Part shown: positions 29,670 through 40,422 of the stretch, piece after piece | Numbering within the stretch: the stretch's first letter is position 1 | How the letters are laid out: each line of letters opens with the position of its first letter | NCBI GenBank assembly: GCA_033060915.1 | Contig: CM065384.1 | Location: forward strand, 37,198,501 to 37,262,500 | Direction of reading: 5' to 3' | Source of the DNA: Euryodendron excelsum | Lineage: Eukaryota; Streptophyta; Magnoliopsida; Ericales; Pentaphylacaceae | DNA: 64,000 nt | The notes under the pieces: generated by a model | Databases searched by the model: none | Seen by the model: the letters and a program-made list of their open reading frames with translations, nothing else | What the model was told of the DNA's origin: nothing | Position numbers and translations under genes: made by a program

Positions 29670-30128
29670 TCATGTTTTCACAGTTTCCTGGGCCTTCTGG
29701 CCTGCTTCCCTTGCCCTCTGGCCCATCTGACCCGCGGTATCCTGCCCGCGCCGCTTTGCATATTCTAACTGCTCCGGGATGCGGGTTCTACCCGTACGAA
29801 TGTAGTTGATGATCCAGGAGAGAGATGACAGTGCAGTGATCCCGAACGCTCCCGAGGTCAAGAATCCGGCGACAGCCAAGGCGACAGTGAGTGCCGCAGG
29901 GACGAGAATGGGGCTGAAGATGACGAAAAGCGGCGTGGCGAGGGCAAGGGCGATGAGGGTTCCGGTTAGAGTCAGCCCGAATAGGAGGAGGAAGAAGCCA
30001 CCAACAGGTAAGAGGGTGACCACTGCCAAGATCTGTGACTTGGAGGGGCCCCTTTCAGGGAGGAAACCCTTGGCGGCTTCGGTGGGGCGTTGTTGGTAGT
30101 CTCGGCCTTGCTGGCGGTGCTCAGCCAT
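29670..30128 (-). CDS. oleosin (intronless)
   Basis: It encodes 152 residues. A polar N-terminus ([20 protein letters not shown]) is followed by a ~72-residue hydrophobic hairpin (about residues 33-108). The hairpin contains the proline knot [15 protein letters not shown], with the family's P-x5-S-P-x3-P spacing. An amphipathic, Arg/Gln-rich C-terminus follows ([33 protein letters not shown]). Oleosins coat seed oil bodies, with the hairpin buried in the triacylglycerol and the ends on the cytosolic face, and keep them from fusing in drying seeds. The start is the ATG at 30128. A longer frame runs upstream to 30341 through a CT repeat, but it lacks oleosin features and falls in leader and promoter sequence. 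H versus L class is not decided. Confidence 0.96.
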   Translation of the reverse strand: MAEHRQQGRDYQQRPTEAAKGFLPERGPSKSQILAVVTLLPVGGFFLLLFGLTLTGTLIALALATPLFVIFSPILVPAALTVALAVAGFLTSGAFGITALSSLSWIINYIRTGRTRIPEQLEYAKRRGQDTAGQMGQRAREAGQKAQETVKT

Positions 30129-30165
30129 GGAGGGTGGTTGATGGACTTGTTTGTTAACACCTTCT

Positions 30166-30192
<27 letters not shown>
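30166..30192. repeat. (GA)n microsatellite in the oleosin leader
   Basis: About 13 GA units on the plus strand (CT on the coding strand), 38-64 bp before the oleosin start codon and so probably in its 5' UTR. Confidence 0.9.
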
Positions 30193-30196
<4 letters not shown>

Positions 30197-30244
30197 GTGA
30201 TGAAAGAGGTGAGTGGTAACTAATGATCATGGAAGAGGTGTACG

Positions 30245-30321
30245 TTTTAAAGAGATGAGAGGGTGGACACGTGGAATGGGGGTGACACTTGTTTGAGAGA
30301 TGGGTTGTCGAGGCATGCATG
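30245..30321 (-). promoter_or_regulatory. oleosin promoter: TATA-like, G-box/ABRE, RY
   Basis: Reading toward the gene: CATGCATG (RY, 30314-30321), CACGTG inside GACACGTGG (30268-30273), and TTTAAAA (30245-30251) as a possible TATA box 117 bp before the ATG. RY plus ABRE close to the TATA is the known arrangement of seed-storage and oleosin promoters, read by B3 and bZIP factors. Motif positions are seen directly. Activity is inferred. Confidence 0.6.
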
Positions 30322-30341
30322 CGAAACAGGTCTAGCTCCAT

Positions 30342-31017
30342 AGATGACTTACATTAATACAAGAGGGCAATCTGTTTTGCTATTTCGTTTTGTTGTTTAG
30401 TGATTGATGGACTTGGCTACAGAGGAAGTTCGGTGCGTACAGATTCACGAAGTAACTGTGGGTAAAGTTTGAAGGGCGAAATTTTTAGATCAAAGTATTA
30501 TCCATACAAAAAATACACTCGGGGCATCCTCTTATTTTACTAAGCCTGTTGATTAATTCTTATATAAAGATATAAAAATCCTTATATAAATTAATTTTTA
30601 TATTAGTTATAAAGTTTCAAGTTCAATCACTCCTTTTATCTCTGATGAACTATGGTATATATATACGATAGTGCTGCACCAACTTGCATAAGTTGTAGTG
30701 AAAAAAAAAAAAAAAAAAAAAACCTTGTGTGGTTATATATGGTACTGCATTATGTTTAAGGAGGTATTTTTGAACGCATGTTTATCATTCATAACATGTA
30801 GTCGATAATGTAAAATAACTCGCAGTTAAGCTCAAGATGTAACTCGTCGGATGGAAGTGTGAAAATCAGTTGCATTACATTGCACTCACTTGGTTTCTAT
30901 GAGCTCATCCCATTTCCTGTGCAAGTATTCATGGTTTCATCTTCCGTATAGAGATTTGATGGTTGTGTCCTTGTTCCCATTATGGAGAAAAGATGCAAAT
31001 TAATATATATACATAGA

Positions 31018-31048
<31 letters not shown>

Positions 31049-33027
31049 TTATATATTCATGTAAGTAATGAAGAGCATGTTTCAAGATTGCAATGCTGAC
31101 GTGGAAGTCTTCTCAAGAGTTTCAATCGGGATAATACTATGCCCTGTCAGGGCTAAATTTCCATTAACATGTTGGTAAACCTATTTATAAGCTCGGCTTG
31201 CGTATCCTACCTTTTCTTTTCTTGAAAAATATACTCGGGCGCAGCATATCACTGATAGGGATAGCTGACTTTCAATTTGGCCGACATTCCAAGGAGCACG
31301 AATCGAATTGCTCATCTAGCTGCAGTACTTGGGCGTGTGTCTTGATTTTGCGAGATCCATACAATTGAGTTGTATACGTGAGTTTCTTAATTATATAATA
31401 ATTTTAGTTTTTTTGTTGTAGTTTTCTATAAATTGGCACATATTCATGATTGTATGGGAATTAGAGTTTCTAATGTTTGCTTATAAATAAAGAAAGCACT
31501 TCCGAGAATTATAGGGTTGGTTTGATATGCTCAAAGGAGGGGCTTTTGCCCAAAGAGAAGTTGATAGAGTTCAAGTGAGGCTTGCAAGAGATAGGAGGGA
31601 GAGACTAGAAGAATCCACGATAGCAGAGTAGCAGCAGACGTGCATGCATGGCGGATTCAGAATTTTTGCTCAGCTGAAGCGAAATTTACATAGAATCATA
31701 TATGAAATTTTAACAATCCCTAAGTTTGTCCTAATATAAAGGTAACTAAGCCCTAACTTTTAACAAATTAAAACGCTAAATTTAAATACAATTCAACAAA
31801 ATTGTAACCCTAGCTCCTAACATAAATAAATTTTAATGAATTTGCAACTCAATAATTAGACACAGTTTGACATTGAATGAATAAAAGTGTTTCATTTCAA
31901 TATGTCTTACTTTAATATTATAATAGAGGACTAGGGTTTGGAATTTCAAATATAGGACTTTATTTATTTGGCCAAATAATGGAGAGTCAATAAGATTCAG
32001 TGGGGGCAATACTGTCCGTTTACAACTTAGGATCAAATAAATACAAATAATTAAACCTACAAAATAGTGCAATTTGAAATTTTATTGGAGACGACTGCCC
32101 CCGCTCGTCCTTTTCTCGGTCTTACGTTGCGTGCATGGCTATGGGGCTTTGGACACTGAGAGGAAAAGCAGATAGTTTCAGAGCTCAAATACCTTTGAGT
32201 AGTTAGGGCTCAAATATTAATGTCAGTTTGGGTATTATCTCAAATCTGTAATATTTGTTTATAACAAATTATTCTCTCGCCTGTGTGCACGTATGTAGAT
32301 TTGTATTGAACCACGTTACTCCTCTATGTTATGGTTCTCTTTAATGTGTGCATGCTGTTGTAAGTATGTTTCTGTATATATTTACGCTTGGAGTTATAGT
32401 ATTGTTCCAGGCATCCTTTGAGCTTAACCCGCTATTTTCTCAGGTCATGTTTGATTACCAGGCTATATTTTGGGGGATATTAATTAGGCCAGGATGGTGT
32501 CTTGTAGTCTGCAGCCTTAATGAATTTTTGCTTCACCCAAAATTAAAAATAGAGGATAAAAAAAATAATACATATATGGGTCAAAGTACGGCACGAAGCC
32601 AGAGTTCACAAATTGGGCCCAGGCCCTGCCAATTAAGTCTAAAGGCAACCCTACATGGTGCAGCCCTTGCCTCCTTTTTGTGATCCTTCTTTCTTAAAAA
32701 ACAGCCTTTTTTTATTTTATTAAACTCACTCACTATCTGGTTTATGATCTAAGAGAACACAGTATATTGGAAACCTGAGCAATGATCAGTTTTTTTAAAG
32801 ATATTTGCCTTGAGTAAGAGTATAAGTGATTCTATTTGCCAATTTCTTTTCTCACTCTTTAGAGACGAAGCTCTAGGACCTAACATTAATAAATTTATGT
32901 GAAACTTATTCACTTATATTTACGAGTGAGAAAATAAATTAAGAAATACGATTACATATAACAATTTGCTTTTGCTTTTTACTCATGGGAAATGAATGAT
33001 TCAATTCTAGAGGGCAAGTAATTTGCC
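30342..33027. other. intergenic, no gene seen
   Basis: AT-rich, with a poly-A at 30701-30722 and TA-rich microsatellites at 31003-31050. Open frames here are short and low in complexity. I see no domain on either strand. Confidence 0.5.
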
Positions 33028-33217
33028 TAAGAATAATGCTATAAAAGTAGAAAATTTATGCAAAACTTCTGTATAGAATGATGTGATTGGACTCCCCTTT
33101 TATTTTGAAGCAATACACTTGTTATAATGACTCTTAGTTATAAAAATATTATCATCACATTATTCTAGTAGAATTTTTTTTTATATAGTTTTTTGAAAGA
33201 ATAGTATTTTTCTTTAG
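33028..33217. mobile_element. MITE family member, copy 4
   Basis: The left end AAGAATAATGCTATAAAAG pairs with the right end GAAAGAATAGTATTTTTCTT as imperfect terminal inverted repeats. The sub-terminal AGAATGATGTGATTGG is inverted against ATCACATTATTCT. This is the best-preserved copy for defining the ends. It is non-coding. Confidence 0.65.
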
Positions 33218-33818
33218 CTAATAAGCTTGCCGGATGGTAGCATTGGAGACTTTGGGATCAAGACCCATGGATTTGGGAGAGTCATGGGCATTGGGCAACG
33301 GAAGAGCTATACCTGCGGCAAAAAAATGTTAAAAATATGACTTATATATCACTTATTTTTATTTTCTATTTGGTTCATGGATTTAGGAGGGAAAAGACAT
33401 TAATAAAAATGCAAATTAAGTCAAGTTCTCCTTCTCGATTACCACGGAAAACTAGATCCAAGGAAATAAAAGAGAATTTTTAGAACCTTTCTTACTTTTC
33501 TATATCGTGATATTTAACCTTTTTGAGAAAATTTTAATTTTTAATTTTGTTCAAGTAATGGAAACAAATTATGAGATAAACCTGCTTCTAGATTCTTAAT
33601 TTCCTTCTCTTTTTTCTCTCACCATTTCCAAAACCAAATAGAGCCTTCGAGATTGAGGGTGGTTTGAACTTTGGTGGCCAATGCTTGACCGAGGACTAAG
33701 AAATAAGGAGTCTTAGCACATAAAAAAGTTAGAATTGCTCTTATTTAATGCCCGATTGAGATGCTATTTTAAAGCAATTTTGCAAACTTCATTAGTATTC
33801 AAGCATGAAAACCTAATG
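33218..33818. other. intergenic, no gene seen
   Basis: AT-rich sequence between a MITE and a duplicated repeat. No coding signal is recognised. Confidence 0.4.
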
Positions 33819-34230
33819 ATACCATTGTCCCACATTAGGTGAGAACGTAAGTACTTGGTAGCTTATAAGCGCTGAATACCTCTCTCCCCTTCAAGGCGCT
33901 TTTTGGGGACAAAATCGTGAGATGGAAGCCTACCGGCACTAAGCCAACTACAGTCACGCCCTCGCCAAAGTGAGCAATACCTCGAGGGCGTCACCCTGAT
34001 ATGTGACGTGCTCGCTACCAACCCCTCACTGGGTGTACTGATAATACCGTTGTCCTACATTGGGTGAGAACGTAAGTGTTTGGTAGCTTATAAGTGTCAA
34101 GTATCTCTCTACTCTTCGAAACGCCTTTTGGAGACAAAACTGTGAGGTGGAAGTTTACAGGCACTAAGCTGACTATAGTCGCGCCATTACTAAAGCGGAC
34201 AATACTTCGAGGGCGGAGCCCCGGTACGTG
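33819..34230. repeat. 225-bp duplicated element, TRIM/LTR-related
   Basis: Unit 1 starts ATACCATTGTCCCACATTAG (33819). Unit 2 starts ATACCGTTGTCCTACATTGG (34044). Both continue with GTGAGAACGTAAGT, TTGGTAGCTTATAAG, TGGAAG, GGCACTAAGC, CAATAC and CTTCGAGGGCG or CCTCGAGGGCG. CCCACATTGG...AGCTTATAAG...GAGGGCG resembles small non-autonomous LTR elements in plants. Divergence is about 15-20 percent. Unit 2 is cut short at about 34230. Confidence 0.7.
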
Positions 34231-37200
34231 AGAATGGATCATCATCAAAACCTAGCCATCTCTAGATGCAAACTTTGCATGCATATGATTAGGGTTTCTA
34301 TTCCTCTCTTTAACGGGGCCAGTTGGAGAAGCGAGCACTGCTCTTAGGATATTACTTCGAAGATATTCTTATATTCTTCAGATATCAAGGTCTCTAAATG
34401 TAACAACTCTCCATACACAAAATTGGTATCAGACTTTAACAAAACAATGCTCAAAAGATAATCTGTGCATCAATAAAGCGCGATTCTTTAACCCATAATC
34501 TTGTGTTTGTTAATTAACTATAACATTGATGGCAACCATCATGACCATCATCATTGGTAATCTGCCAAAAGAACTTCTTTCGGTATTAAAAAGACGATGA
34601 AGCATAAAGAAAGGGAGTAATCTTTTGTATTTAAACAAACAAAGATTGATGGAATCAGTGGTTATTTGACACATAAACCTTCTTTAGTACCCATGCATGT
34701 GGCATGAACGGCGCCTTAAATCTTTCTTTGATTTGAGTGTGTGAAAGGGAACATGTTAAGCTTAATCGAACGTATATTTTAATTTTATGAAGTTCAGAAA
34801 ACCCATCCATTAGATTTGGGGTCATGATACATTTGGGGCTTTAAGTAGGTTGCATGCATATAATAAAGAACCATAGCTAGTTTAATTCAATAGAAGGTAC
34901 AATATATATACACACACATATATGTTCATCTTTTCCCCGTTATTTACTCTTGGAAAACCCAGTGCATCATTTTCATTTTGGTTAACTAACATATGTTGTG
35001 TTAGCAGTGCATTGAAGGTCCAAGGATCTAGTTATGATAGAAGAAATGTCCTCAATATATTCAATAGGCTAGTAGTGAATTAAGTAAGCAAATGAATCAG
35101 TGTTTCGCTTTATATATTCAATGGCTTGGAGTCTGAAGAATAATCATTTCAAATCACATACACATCATAGGGATATGGTCACAGAAACGATAACCTAAAA
35201 TAACTTACCCAAAAAAAAAAACAAAAACTAATAAAAATTATGATGATTCATCAAGAAAAATGAAGAAAACTGGGCAAACACACATGTAATGGAGAGTTGA
35301 ATTCTTGAAAAAACTGTGACCTACGATTTCATATAATACTTGGTAAGACACTAATATTAACTAGTTTGGTCATGAATTGTATATTTTTCTTGAGCTTACT
35401 TTGCAACAAAAGTGTGATGAAAGGAAATGTGTTACATATTGTGGTTTTTGCAAAAAGATAGACATCTGTAATTTGAACTTCATTTTTTTCCCAAAGAATT
35501 ATTAGCATGCCAATTCTTGAAATTATTTATCTTAATTAAAATGATCAATTCAGGGAATTATTCTACGATATCTGAGCAAGATGGGCTGCAATGGTGATGA
35601 GTAAAGGTTTTGATAATTTAGACCTAATTAATTATGGTTTTGATGGAGAATTGATGTTAATGATAATGGTATATATGTTGCCAAAGCAAGAAGAAGAAAG
35701 AAAAAACTGAATTTAGTATCATATGTCAGTCTTTCCTTAACAATTTTTTAGTTGTGTATCCATTAGATATTTTGTTATGAGTTGATTGATCTCTATAGTT
35801 TTCCACACACGAAACATAATATTATTGCTTAACTGAGGTGAAAGATAGGACGAAAATGTAGCAAACTCCCAAATTGTTGCGGACATTCCACTGCGAGTCT
35901 AGTGATAGAAAGACCAAATAGAAAAGGAAGGACTACTAGTCAGCTTTCAAGTCCCAAATATAATGCATGAATGCTTTAAGCCACAAATTTATTGGGTATC
36001 ACAAGACATTCAAGTTCACCAATAGCCTAAATGTTAGGCAGAAATGCTACAAGCACCGCCTTTTTTTTTTTTTTTCACTCTATTTTCATTACCCATGGAT
36101 ACAAGTAAGTAGATCCTATATGTATATATTGGATCAATGTGAATCTTACCAACTTGTACCTATTCGTGAGACGAGTTTAGGTTTCCCAGTATCTTATTTT
36201 TTGTTTCCTTCATCGTTGGTACTTACTAAAACCAAATCAAAATTAGGAGATGTATGAGTGATCCGATGAGATTACCCAAATATGATTCATCTTTTCTGTT
36301 TGTAAAGCATGTTTTGGAGAACTACATTGTTAATCCAAACAGTTGCAATTAATCTATCAAGCTCCTATTCTTTGGGTAAGGTTAAATAGGTGTATCTTCA
36401 AGGCGTCGAATCTTGTCTTTTAATTTCACACTGTTTCATCTGTCTAATACAATAAAAACGACAATCAACTTTCTCCTCCACATTCGCTAGCATATTTCTC
36501 CATTTTTTGATTTGTCCTCGTTAATTAATATTCGTTGCCATAAATTGTCAATTAGCTCCACTACCACGATCTGCAGTGATTATTATAGGTAAAGAAATTA
36601 TGTAAGAATAGAATTTTTTTTTATCCCTATTGTATTTATCAACCCAATTATATAGTTGGCACGGGCAAACCAGTGGTGTCTTTGAGAGAGAGCGAGAGAG
36701 AGAATAAAAAACATATCCAATCCTCAAGTCATACTTGTGGTATTTGCAAAATGAGAGAGGAACATATGAATTTCCGGTGGGGGCATGAATAGGACTGCCC
36801 CCATCCTTTTTCTGATAGTTCTGCCACATTTTCAACCCCAGCAGCTCTTTGCTTCTTTTCCACGCCTTTACAGAAAGAAAGATTGACGTGTTTGATGGAT
36901 TCTGGAATACATCTGTGTCACTATCATCTCCTAGCTTCTTCTCTGGTAAAACCCAACAAAAACTTCAGAAAGCCATACTCCCCACCCCACTCTCAGGACC
37001 TTCTGATCCAACACAGTACAACAATCCCACTGTGCAGATTGCAGAAATCGCACTATTTTTAAATCTTTGCCGGTTTGGCACCTAAATTTACCTCACTTTT
37101 CTTTCTCCTCTCCTTACCCTAGATATTTGGAGGGTTTTCATATATCCAACGATGGAGCACTAATACACAGACATGATATATATATATATATATATGTAAA

Positions 37201-39518
37201 TGTCTATGGAAAGTGAAATAGGGATATATTCACTGCATGACACTGATTTCAAACTTCCCACACTGCAAAACATGAGTGTATTAATGTTCAAAATACATAA
37301 CAAAATTTGAAGTACAAAAATATGTAGTGTACATAAAACCTATGCAACGTGTTTATATTTTTTGAAATTATTGAATCTAACACCTGTATATCACAATCTT
37401 CCATTACTGTAGTCTCTTAATGTGTGATGCCTATATAAATTCAGAATTTTTTGAAATAATTTTTAAGGTGTAACGTTAGATTTTCACTCTTTGGTTGCAT
37501 GAAAAAATTAGAAACTCTTATCAATGTGAAGCTTTGTAAGCTAAAAAGTGGAAGAGTACTGTTCTACCACCGACAAGAAACACGAAGTCCACACGTGTAT
37601 ATTGCTACATCAGATCCTACAGTGAGATTTCATCTACCAAAATTCCGACAGGGAAGAATCAAAGGGGATTTTTTTTGGTGATCTCAAGAAAGTTAGCTAA
37701 TCGAGAAGACGATGAATTGGAGGTCGATGGACGTGACCGCCACTGGAACTGCATTACGGCACCACCCAGATCAAGAAGAGAGAGAGAGAGAGAGAGAGAG
37801 TCTCAGAAAGAGGAGTTGGTCGTGTCTTATGATGAAAACTTCGTACTTCTACACCAAAATGACACATCAAATGGCTCAGCCGAAAAAATGTATTTGTGTG
37901 GGTATTAGAATTGGAGTAGGAATGAGAAGGCAAGAAAACAAAAGAATTTTGAGAACTCATTGACCTCTCTCTTTCACACACACACATACACAATCTCTCT
38001 CCTTTACAGTGTGTGTATTATATGTATATATCTGCTAATATGTCTAAAAGAATGGTTTAATTTGGAGAGATGGTTGTTGGAGATAAGAGATATTATGTGT
38101 CCAACCATGAAAGTTAAGTTTCTTTAGTGTAACTCGTAACTCAACCCTAATGTTTTTTGCGCGAAGCTTCGTTTTGAAGTTTTGGTTTGTTATAGTTCCT
38201 CTTTGAAGTTACCCTGCCCTCTAACATATTTTCACTAGATTTTCAAAATGTCTTCATCCTTGCATGCATCTGCATTACAGCACCTATCCTCCTATATAAA
38301 TCGTAAGAAATATATAGCAAATTTTTTTATACATTGCAAATGCACATTTGTGTCTGCATGTTAGTGCATGGTGAGAGAGAGAGAGTGAGAGAGAGAGAGA
38401 GAGAGGGTGCCACTGTTTTGTCAGGGAAGTGTTCTACTGTTCAGTCTGGGAAGTGTTGGGGGATGATAAGAGTGAACGGTTTTGTAAGAAAAAGCTGAAA
38501 AACAATGCAAGGGAGAACAATTCCTTTATGGATCCCATGGGGCTATGAACTGTCACTGTTTCAGATAAATTGAAAGTAGAGATTTTTGTATGCAAAGCTG
38601 AGGTTCACAAGCGGCGCAATAAATTCTTTTACCCAAAAGAAATAAGATAAAAGAAGACTCACTCTACCCTTTATCATCACAAAAGAAGATTAATAAAAAT
38701 GAAAGAAAATCAAAAGAATTTAGAAAGATATTGACTTGAACTAAAGACATTAGAAAAAGCTCAAAGCTTACACTCCTCTCTTCTTATCTGTTGATTCATA
38801 CCACGACTTTGACTATATATTTGAGTTTCCATCACCTCATTTTCTTCACAACCAACAAATACTAATCAAAGGTTCATTTTGGGGTAACTTAGAGCTGACT
38901 TTCTAGACATTTTATATAGGGTCTTTCGGAATCAAAGGCTATAAACTAATCAAACTCAACATCTATATGCTGAGAAAGTAAAGCATGCAGTGGTCCATTA
39001 GAACAAAGCAGAAATGAAAAGTGAGAATATGTATAGTGTAATGGAAGACTAACCATAGACCTAGGCTAGAGAATCCTCTTTATAATTAACATAGTATTAC
39101 TAATTTTATTCTTAAGCATAAACAAACCCTAGAGAATAGGAACTTTCACATGCACATTCTCTAGAGTTGCACTAATGCCACAATAGAAAATCAACTAGCT
39201 ACTGATTTAACATACCCTAAAGATATATTTAGGTCCCAAATCCCACATAAAACACCAATAATTAATTAAATACTTATGGTATTGGTTTTAGCAACACAAG
39301 TACTAAACCCACCAAAGTACTAAACATGCTCAAAAAAAAATTAAGTACTTAACCCACCAAATAATTTTCCAAATAATAGATCTCAGTGGTCTAGCTAGAA
39401 GAGTCCATGTGAGGCTATAGCTAGCTAGAAACCTTAACGAAACACAATACCATACCATAGGATGATTGGAGATCAGCTTCTGCAAACCCTAGATGGGTTG
39501 TGAAAGTGCTTTCAAAAG
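34231..39518. other. long intergenic stretch, no gene seen
   Basis: About 5.3 kb of AT-rich DNA with many microsatellites: CACACA at 34912, TA-repeats at 37178-37194, GA-repeats at 37780-37800 and 38372-38404. No frame carries a domain I recognise. Part of 38.3-39.5 kb is the LBD downstream region. Confidence 0.5.
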
Positions 39519-40067
39519 TCAGATGTTTCCTTCCCCTCCAGGAGGGTTGTCATTCCAAGGAAGATGATAAGGAAATTGCAAAGAAGGGGTTTGATAAAAA
39601 GCTCCTCCTTCATTACCCATTCTTCTAGTTAATTCAACCGGCCTCTGACGTGGAGCCATGGGATGAAGTAGTGAATTCACTGCCGCCGGTGGGGCTGCTG
39701 GCAATGCCGTTTGAATCTCGTTGCAGGCGTAGCGAATCAAATCGGCATTGGCTTCGTCGAGTTCTTTCTGGAGCCTCTCAACCTGTCTTTGGAGGAAGGA
39801 GATGGCGCCGACACAGCCGTAAACTGGATCCCTTACTCGCGCTTCCGCTTCGTAGGCAAGGGAATTCACTGCATCCTCTCTTTGATGAGGAAGGAGTTCG
39901 TTGAGGAGCTTACTCACATTGCTTGCGCCGAAGATTTTGTGAACATTGGCGAATTTGTGTGGCTCCTCCGGTGGGAAGTAAGGTGCAAAGATGCAACCTG
40001 GCATGCATTTCCTCCTCAAGAATTTGCAGGCAGCGCAAGGAGAATTGTATGAGCTCGATGAAGCCAT
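39519..40067 (-). CDS. LOB-domain (LBD/AS2) transcription factor, class I, LOB/LBD25-like
   Basis: It encodes 182 residues in one exon. The LOB domain starts almost at once: the zinc C-block CAACKFLRRKCMPGC (C-x2-C-x6-C-x3-C, residues ~10-24), FAPYFPPEEPHKFANVHKIFGASNV, the GAS block through VNSLAYEAEARVRDPVYGCVG, and the leucine-zipper-like ISFLQRQVERLQKELDEANADL (L-x6-L-x3-L-x6-L, the class I mark). The variable tail is Pro/Ala-rich and ends LPWNDNPPGGEGNI, similar to LOB and LBD25. These are nuclear, plant-specific DNA-binding proteins acting at organ boundaries or, for LBD25, in auxin/phytochrome-linked growth. The start is the ATG at 40067. A CT-repeat (40388-40432) lies upstream. Ortholog choice within the LOB/LBD25/LBD6 clade is not settled. 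Confidence 0.94.
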   Translation of the reverse strand: MASSSSYNSPCAACKFLRRKCMPGCIFAPYFPPEEPHKFANVHKIFGASNVSKLLNELLPHQREDAVNSLAYEAEARVRDPVYGCVGAISFLQRQVERLQKELDEANADLIRYACNEIQTALPAAPPAAVNSLLHPMAPRQRPVELTRRMGNEGGAFYQTPSLQFPYHLPWNDNPPGGEGNI

Positions 40068-40387
40068 TTTCACTGCACCACCAAGTTAATTATATAACCA
40101 TCAAGCAATTTTTTTTTCAAGAGATCCTTAGTTGGGTATGGCCGAGAGAGTCATCTTTTCAATGTTTTTAAACAAACACACACTAGGCTTTAATTTGCTG
40201 AGTATAATTTAGTTTACACAAGTTAAGATGGTCCTCTGTAAAAATCTTCTTCTTTTGATTTTCTTTAATTCTACTATATCTTGTAAGTCATCGATGATCT
40301 GTGCGTAATTTATCCCTGGAAAAATCACCACAACTAGTCTGAGGTCCTAAATTTTCTATAGAAGTTGAAGAAGGGTTAAATATTTCC

Positions 40388-40422
<35 letters not shown>

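Noticed and set aside
30129..30341. 71-residue N-terminal extension of the oleosin
   Set aside because: It crosses the CT microsatellite, TATA-like box and G-box, and its residues are low in complexity. The family's usual start is the ATG at 30128.
39650..40171. plus-strand frames over the LBD gene
   Set aside because: These are antisense shadows of a well-conserved LOB-domain frame.
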